This document shows positions 59,501 through 64,000 of a stretch of DNA of 64,000 bases, in pieces. This DNA is from Paenibacillus selenitireducens (lineage in GTDB: Bacteria; Bacillota; Bacilli; Paenibacillales; Paenibacillaceae). Location: NCBI RefSeq assembly GCF_002021565.1, contig NZ_MSZX01000003.1, positions 248,027 to 312,026 of the forward strand, written 5' to 3'. The notes beneath the pieces were generated by a model that was not told where the DNA came from, searched no databases, and worked only from the letters and a program-made list of their open reading frames with translations. The stretch's first letter is position 1, and the number at the start of each line of letters is the position of its first letter. Both the position numbers and the translations under genes were made by a program.

Positions 59501-59859
59501 TTGGCCGTAACGGCAGAGGATCCTGCGTTATGCTGCGTTGTATCCGCTGAACCGACCGCAACCCAGCTGCGCTCCTGCTGATCATGAATGTGCAGCAATG
59601 CAGCTGCGACATGCTTACAGTACGTATCATAAGAATAGAACGCGAGACAGGTGCATTCGGCCCCGATATCTCCGTTGCTATCGATTTCGATGGTGACTTT
59701 GCATTCGGTATTTCCTTGCACAATAGCTTCGTAGGTGAAGGCGTCGGGATCGTCATGCGTGAGTGTCACTTTGCCAGCTTGGTAGTCAGCCTGTCCCTTA
59801 TCATAAGCGCTTGTACCGCATAACAATTTGATAATCCGCTCGGTCAAATAAAAGCTCAT
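56557..59859 (-). CDS. SWIM zinc-finger SNF2-family helicase
   Basis: 1100 residues. The SWIM motif is Cys69-x-Cys71 with Cys81-x-His83. A long central SNF2-associated region follows, then the helicase core from about 630: [15 protein letters not shown] (motif I), [11 protein letters not shown] (II), [18 protein letters not shown] (III), and [21 protein letters not shown] (VI). Such proteins are double-stranded-DNA translocases probably acting in repair or remodelling; the exact role in Bacillales is unknown. No defence-island neighbours are seen, so it is most likely the housekeeping paralogue. AAAGGA 9 nt upstream supports the start. Confidence 0.95.
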   Translation of the reverse strand: [1100 protein letters not shown]

Positions 59860-59995
59860 GTCAGGAATCCTTTCTTTATTTGAAATTCGTATAAACTTAA
59901 CTCCGTACTAACGATATCTTTAATATAACATCTCGAATTTTCTAAGGGTACGTCCAAGACCTATTTTACCTATAATGTCGATGAAAAACCAAAAA

Positions 59996-60021
59996 AGAAC
60001 CAGGGCAGTTGCCCAAGTTCT
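59996..60021. terminator. Hairpin left of repeat element C
   Basis: AGAACCAGGGC (59996-60006) pairs with GCCCAAGTTCT (60011-60021), nearly the same sequence as the hairpin at 60475-60501. Confidence 0.6.
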
Positions 60022-60035
60022 ACAGAGTGGCGGTA

Positions 60036-60472
60036 AAAACGATCTATAACAATGATGAAGATGAATGAAATTTGCTATGTTGTATAAATCAGTACAGTGG
60101 GGAAAAAGTGTTTGTGGTGGTACTATATTGGATAAATCCACTAACTTCGCTGTCTTCAGTACGATTTCGCACTCTATACTGGATAAATCCAATAGAATGT
60201 GCTGAGAATGTCTCTAAAATGCTGATTTTCCCCCTTTATATTGGAAACGTCCATTATAGGTGCGCGTTTTAGTGCTGGTGGTGAAGCTATGTTGGATAAA
60301 TCCAGGATAGGTCCGCGAAAAAGGACTGGTGGTGTAGCTTTGTTGGAAAATCCATTTTAGGTCCGCGAATTAGCTCATCCGGATGAAAAAAATCGAGGAA
60401 GACTTGCTTGTTTAGGGGGAAGGTACTTTTTTTTACGCTCCCTCCAAAAAAACGGGGGTTTCTCGACAGCCT
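60036..60472. repeat. Dispersed repeat element, copy C (~437 bp)
   Basis: Near-identical in layout to 28859-29285. Palindromic cores are at 60129 and 60180 (TGGATAAATCCA), 60242 (TGGAAACGTCCA), 60293 (TGGATAAATCCA) and 60344 (TGGAAAATCCA), spacings 51, 62, 51 and 51 bp, the same as in copy B. Both copies end with a CCCTCC-A7-CGGGGG stretch and TTTCTCGACAGCCT. No coding potential or transposase. Confidence 0.88.
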
Positions 60473-60474
60473 GA

Positions 60475-60501
60475 AGAACTAGGGCTAGTTGCCCTAGTTC
60501 T
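60475..60501 (-). terminator. Terminator hairpin downstream of the ABC permease operon
   Basis: AGAACTAGGGC (60475-60485) and GCCCTAGTTCT (60491-60501) form a perfect 11-bp stem with a TAGTT loop. Confidence 0.65.
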
Positions 60502-60533
60502 GTGCTATGTATGAGGATTCGGCTTTCTAATCC

Positions 60534-61280
60534 CTATACCTCTTTCCGCTTCAAATGCAGCAATCCTCCAATAAAGAACAGAATGAAACTGCACGTAATC
60601 GTAATCAGAATATTTTCGATCGGCAGCGTGAAGGCACCGAAGTCCATCTCACTATGTGTCAACATGGCCAGTGAAGGTTGTGCCCAAGGATAGTAAGGTC
60701 CGAATTGGGCGGAGTTGACGATAAGCATATTGGGCAATGTCAGTGCTACATTAATGGCCAGCGGTGCAGCAAAGCTGCTCCATCCGATCGATACCCATAA
60801 TTGCAAAGCCGCGAGCGGCAGACAAGCAACCCAACCGCTGATAATGGCTGGAAGCGCAAACTCCCAGTTCATTCCTCCGGGAATATCATGAAAGCTTACG
60901 GACGCAGCTAGGGAAGCGAGCATAAGCAGTTGGGTAACAGCAAGCAGCAGTACAACAATACTAAACTTTGCCATAAATAAGCCCGTTCTCGATACGGGTA
61001 GGCATAGCAGTGATTTCCAGCCTCCTCCGCTATGTTCATATCTGCACACAAATGCAGAGAATATTCCCGTCAATATCGGAAGCAGCAGCATAGCGTGAAG
61101 TGTGAAGACGATAGACTGCAACTGGACGTACTGTATGAGTGCTGGCGTATCATCGAGCGATGCCATCAGACCGATGATGAGCGAGATAAGCGGGCTTACA
61201 GGAACCAATATCCAGATGAGGGATCGGCTCAGCTTTAGTCTTTCAGAAGCCAGTAATCCCATAAATGATTTGACGTTCAT
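60534..61280 (-). CDS. ABC-2 type permease (LanG-like)
   Basis: 248 residues with six membrane helices and the ABC-2 pattern GLLASERLKLSRSLIWILVPVSPLISLIIGLMA, YEHSGGGWKSLLCLPVSRTGLFMAKFSIVVLLLAVTQLLML. One of two tandem permeases, the second 1 bp after the first, as in NisE-NisG or BcrB-type exporters. With the ATPase it should remove an antimicrobial peptide from the membrane. Last gene of the operon. Confidence 0.85.
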   Translation of the reverse strand: MNVKSFMGLLASERLKLSRSLIWILVPVSPLISLIIGLMASLDDTPALIQYVQLQSIVFTLHAMLLLPILTGIFSAFVCRYEHSGGGWKSLLCLPVSRTGLFMAKFSIVVLLLAVTQLLMLASLAASVSFHDIPGGMNWEFALPAIISGWVACLPLAALQLWVSIGWSSFAAPLAINVALTLPNMLIVNSAQFGPYYPWAQPSLAMLTHSEMDFGAFTLPIENILITITCSFILFFIGGLLHLKRKEV

Positions 61281-61281
61281 C

Positions 61282-61989
61282 TCAGTTCACATCCTTCCGG
61301 TTGAAGTGAATGGAGCCGAGCAGCAGAACGATGAAGCCGCAGAGGAAGCCTACCCCTACAAACACTTCACCTTGAGAAGCTTTGAATGCAGCGAGCGGCC
61401 AACTCACGGGCAGCCATTCCGAGGTCGGAAAGATGGACAGTACGGCCAGGACTACACCGATCGTTATGGGAAGTGACTGATTCCGATATGTCATACACAT
61501 CCATAGCACAAATGCTAGAATAGGCCAGGAAGCGATAAATGGATAGAAGGCCAACTTTGCCACATCGACGATCGGAATATCCGTCCCGAATCTTAGCATC
61601 AAGCCTAATGTGATGGACCCCAGAGCCAACAAAATGCACGATACAGTCAGCAGGAATATCGCAACTGCAAACTTGGCGCCAAATACGGAATAACGTGATA
61701 TCGGCAATGCCAGCAGCTGCTTCCATGCGCTCGTTTGGTGCTCGATATTCGCGAGCATCGAGCTTAGAATCGTAATGCCCATGAGGAGCGCGATAGGAAC
61801 GAACATCGCTATGTTCTCCAGTAAGTATCTCCATACATCATCCGCATATTGCTTCATCAAATAATCGTATCGCAAGCCGTAGTTAAGCGCCTGCATGGCA
61901 ATCAATCCGATTGGAGCCAGAAACACCAGAAACCAGAGCCCTTTGCCCTTAAGCTTCAGCAGATCGGCCCTTATAGCTCTGCCGATCAT
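61282..61989 (-). CDS. ABC-2 type permease (LanE-like)
   Basis: 235 residues with six membrane helices; RADLLKLKGKGLWFLVFLAPIGLIAMQAL and IEHQTSAWKQLLALPISRYSVFGAKFAVAIFLL parallel the downstream permease, so the two form a heterodimer. GGGAGG 9 nt before the ATG, which overlaps the ATPase stop by 4 bp. Typical lantibiotic or bacitracin self-resistance exporter component. Confidence 0.85.
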   Translation of the reverse strand: MIGRAIRADLLKLKGKGLWFLVFLAPIGLIAMQALNYGLRYDYLMKQYADDVWRYLLENIAMFVPIALLMGITILSSMLANIEHQTSAWKQLLALPISRYSVFGAKFAVAIFLLTVSCILLALGSITLGLMLRFGTDIPIVDVAKLAFYPFIASWPILAFVLWMCMTYRNQSLPITIGVVLAVLSIFPTSEWLPVSWPLAAFKASQGEVFVGVGFLCGFIVLLLGSIHFNRKDVN

Positions 61990-62906
61990 AAGCTTCGTCC
62001 CTCCCCGATAATATGAAGGAACAGCTCTTCAAGCGACTTGCGATTTTCCTCCACGCGATAGACGGAGTGGCCTGCGCTCACAAGACTTCTCACCGCGCCA
62101 GCTACACGATTATCGTCGGTTATACCCATCGTCAAAGTCGAGTCTGCACCTTGGAAGGAGGCTTCAATACCTTGTTCGCGCAGCAGCCTTAACGCACGCT
62201 CCGCTTCTGATACGCGCAGGGATACGACGCTCTGCGACTGAAGCTGCATGTTCTGAATGGTATCTTGGAACACAAGCTCGCCCTGCCGAATAATGCCGAC
62301 GATGGAAGCCATCTGTTCGACCTCGCTTAATAAGTGGCTGGAGATGAGCACGGTGATGCCATGCTGCTTCGGCATGTTTTTGATGAGTTCCCTAATTTCT
62401 AGAATGCCGGAAGGATCGAGTCCATTCGTCGGTTCATCCAGAATGAGCAGCTCCGGACTGCCGAGCAGCGCCCTGGCGATGCCGAGCCGCTGTTTCATCC
62501 CAAGGGAATAGCCTTTAACCGCGCGCTTCGCCTCTTTCGTTAGGCCCACGATCTCCAGCACTTCATCGATGCGCTTACGCGGCACGTCGATGATGCGCCG
62601 AATTGCCTCCAGATTCTCCACCGCGTTCAAGTGTCCATAGTAAGAAGGATACTCAACCAGAGAGCCTACCTTTCGCAAAATAGAGAGCCGCTGCTTGGCC
62701 AGCGATTGTCCGAACACTTCTATACTCCCACTGGATGGTTTGATTAAGCCTAACAGCATACGGATGGTCGTTGTTTTGCCTGCACCGTTTGGACCCAGAA
62801 AGCCGTATATTTCACCTTTCGCTATTTTCAAGTTCAGATCAGACACTGCATAGCGCCCTTTATACTTTTTACTAAGACCTTTCGTCTCTATAATCCATTT
62901 ACTCAT
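61986..62906 (-). CDS. ABC transporter ATP-binding protein (BcrA/LanF-like)
   Basis: 306 residues. Walker A GPNGAGKTTTIRMLLGL, the Q-loop region VGSLVEYPSYYGHLNAVENL (with the Glu variant of the Q-loop typical of LanF), signature YSLGMKQRLGIARALLG, Walker B LLILDEPTNGLDPSG and switch His SSHLLSEVEQ. The LVEYP (E-loop) replaces the usual Q-loop Gln, a marker of lantibiotic-immunity ATPases. GAGGTGAT before ATG 62906 is strong; the in-frame Met at 62930 is rejected. It energises the two downstream permeases. Confidence 0.92.
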   Translation of the reverse strand: MSKWIIETKGLSKKYKGRYAVSDLNLKIAKGEIYGFLGPNGAGKTTTIRMLLGLIKPSSGSIEVFGQSLAKQRLSILRKVGSLVEYPSYYGHLNAVENLEAIRRIIDVPRKRIDEVLEIVGLTKEAKRAVKGYSLGMKQRLGIARALLGSPELLILDEPTNGLDPSGILEIRELIKNMPKQHGITVLISSHLLSEVEQMASIVGIIRQGELVFQDTIQNMQLQSQSVVSLRVSEAERALRLLREQGIEASFQGADSTLTMGITDDNRVAGAVRSLVSAGHSVYRVEENRKSLEELFLHIIGEGRSL

Positions 62907-62963
62907 CTGTATCACCTCGAGTACCAGCATACCTACTCAAGGTTAAAAGAACGGGGGACTAAA

Positions 62964-62981
62964 GTTTAAATTTGGTTTAAA
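62964..62981 (-). promoter_or_regulatory. Direct-repeat site, possible response-regulator binding
   Basis: On the minus strand TTTAAAC occurs twice at 11-bp period (plus-strand GTTTAAA at 62964-62970 and 62975-62981), upstream of the ABC operon. One helical turn between half-sites fits an OmpR-type response regulator dimer. Confidence 0.45.
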
Positions 62982-62996
62982 AATAGGGATGCGCTT

Positions 62997-64000
62997 CTAT
63001 TTCTTCCGTTCATAGATGTAGATTCGAGTTCCTTCACTCGAGCTATCCGTCTCCAGGCCTAACCCCATTTCGACGATCAGATAGTTCACGATTACCAGCC
63101 CGATACCGGCTCCCTTAGCCCCTGATTCGGAATGGATGCCTGTGCCGCGATCCGCGATAACAAGCGCACTCCTGCCTGCATGCTGCTCAACGAACAGCCC
63201 GATATACCCGCCTTGCGAAGCGTGACGTACTATATTCTGGAACAGATTATCCAATATACGCTGGAAACCCGCCTTGTCCACGTTCCATACCCATGCCTCT
63301 TCGGGCAGAAGCACCTCGACCTCCATATTTTCTCGTTCCCAGATGGGATACCAGCCGGCAGCGCTCTCTCGTGCCAGACGCAGCACATCGAGCGGCTCAG
63401 GAGACAGTTGATAACGACCGCTTGTCATAAGTGTGTGGGTCAGCAAATTATCGATCAGCTCACTTAATCCCGAAACTTTGTCCTGCACGATAGAGAGAGA
63501 GTTCCGCCCCCGATCGCTTAGCGCTTCCTCCCGCAAGCCATACAAATGTCCACTCATGACGGTCAGTGGCGTTCGTAGATCATGCGAAAGATTGGCTATG
63601 AGCGATTTCCGCAGCGCTTCCTCTTCGAGCTGTCGCTCTCGACTGATGTGCAGCTGTTCAATCATTCCATTGAACGCGGCTTCCAGCCCGCCAATCTCAT
63701 CTGTTCTCCTTAGCTCCACGGGTTTTGGGATACCATGCTCATCCTGAAGTGCCATGGCCGATTGAAGGTGGAGCAAGCGCCTTTGAATATGTCGGAAGAA
63801 GAGGATGGAGATCGTAACGAACAGCACAAACATAGTAAAGATAATGGCGATATATACAGGCGTCCCTATCGTTGCAGGTCTTTCGAACAGATCTCTCGGC
63901 ATCTGCAGCACCATAAAGCTTGAGTGGGCATTGTCCTTTCCCATGAAGGCTACCACCGTGTACGGATCCGTGTTCACGCTCTTCTTCATGAAGGCTACTG
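62997..64000 (-). CDS. Sensor histidine kinase (partial, cut by the window end)
   Basis: At least 330 residues of the C-terminal part. A membrane helix (PVYIAIIFTMFVLFVTISILFF, about 44-65 of the visible part), HAMP (ELRRTDEIGGLEAAFNGMIEQL), dimerisation box with phospho-His (LIANLSHDLRTPLTVMSGHLYGL), and the ATPase domain (N-box ILDNLFQNIVRHA, DRGTGI, GAKGAGIGLVIVNYL). The frame stays open beyond the Met at 63989 to the window edge, so the first helix and extracellular loop lie outside. Its place next to a LanFEG-like exporter suggests it senses an antimicrobial peptide; the response regulator should lie further upstream. Confidence 0.92.
   Translation of the reverse strand, partial: VAFMKKSVNTDPYTVVAFMGKDNAHSSFMVLQMPRDLFERPATIGTPVYIAIIFTMFVLFVTISILFFRHIQRRLLHLQSAMALQDEHGIPKPVELRRTDEIGGLEAAFNGMIEQLHISRERQLEEEALRKSLIANLSHDLRTPLTVMSGHLYGLREEALSDRGRNSLSIVQDKVSGLSELIDNLLTHTLMTSGRYQLSPEPLDVLRLARESAAGWYPIWERENMEVEVLLPEEAWVWNVDKAGFQRILDNLFQNIVRHASQGGYIGLFVEQHAGRSALVIADRGTGIHSESGAKGAGIGLVIVNYLIVEMGLGLETDSSSEGTRIYIYERKK

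Larger units (their letters stand above)
59860..60533. other. Intergenic region between helicase and ABC permease genes
   Basis: 674 bp, occupied by the helicase promoter side, a hairpin at 59996-60021, repeat element C (60036-60472) and a hairpin at 60475-60501. No credible gene. Confidence 0.8.

Noticed and set aside
56557-59859. Anti-phage defence role for the SNF2 helicase
   Set aside because: No defence genes, integrase or tRNA site nearby; SWIM-SNF2 proteins are common housekeeping genes in Bacillales.

Overview
The window looks like a chromosomal segment of a Paenibacillus-type low-to-mid GC, endospore-forming Firmicute. The evidence is strong AGGAGG-type ribosome-binding sites, a T-box leader, a GerA/GerB/GerC spore-germinant receptor operon, an S-layer-homology protein, ECF sigma factors and Bacillales-style regulators. 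No rRNA, tRNA, phage or intact transposase was seen.

Layout. 0-3.5 kb: an SRPBCC protein, a VOC dioxygenase behind a consensus promoter/operator, and an MFS transporter under a T-box leader. 3.5-11 kb: a glycerate module (GntP permease, glycerate kinase, convergent CdaR-type regulator with shared operator), small SRPBCC and DUF4180 genes, an EIIC-like permease with an unusual N-terminal domain, and GpmA. 11-14.8 kb: gerA-gerB-gerC operon. 14.8-24.2 kb: a DUF347-repeat membrane protein, an aldo/keto reductase, an FAD oxidoreductase-ECF41 sigma operon with its own ECF41-type promoter, an MFS exporter, an AraC regulator, a secreted esterase, and a TetR-DUF4097 operon. 24.2-30.5 kb: repeat-rich DNA, an ECF sigma/anti-sigma pair, a chemoreceptor, a decayed solute-binding protein gene, a dispersed repeat element and an SGNH hydrolase. 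30.5-40.5 kb: P-loop kinase, YitT, RlmN, GreA, a reduced YdaJ-YdaK-YdaM-like c-di-GMP/exopolysaccharide cluster with an extra 51-residue membrane protein, a lipoprotein, an SLH protein and a MocR regulator.

40.5-47.6 kb (minus strand): a heme-copper quinol oxidase operon (CyoABCD-like, CtaB, a lipoprotein cytochrome c, SCO) preceded by CtaA. 47.7-50.5 kb: a protein joining an ArsR-type winged helix to a GyrB-like ATPase domain, then a histidyl-tRNA synthetase behind a leader that looks like an attenuator. 50.5-56.5 kb: an HxlR-controlled MFS-aldo/keto reductase operon with three regularly spaced operators, an alkyltransferase-like protein, a thioredoxin-like protein, an FHA-winged-helix regulator, a glycerophosphodiesterase and a glutathione peroxidase with an OhrR-like operator. 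56.5-64 kb: a SWIM-SNF2 helicase, a second copy of the dispersed repeat, and a BcrA/LanFEG-type ABC exporter next to a sensor kinase cut by the window end.

The items I judge most novel are the HTH-GyrB-like fusion (47741-48871), the pair of about 430-bp elements built of roughly 51-bp units with a TGGATAAATCCA core (28859-29285 and 60036-60472), the hisS leader, the T-box on an MFS exporter, and the reduced c-di-GMP polysaccharide cluster. All functional statements come from reading the translated sequences against remembered family signatures; no searches were run.
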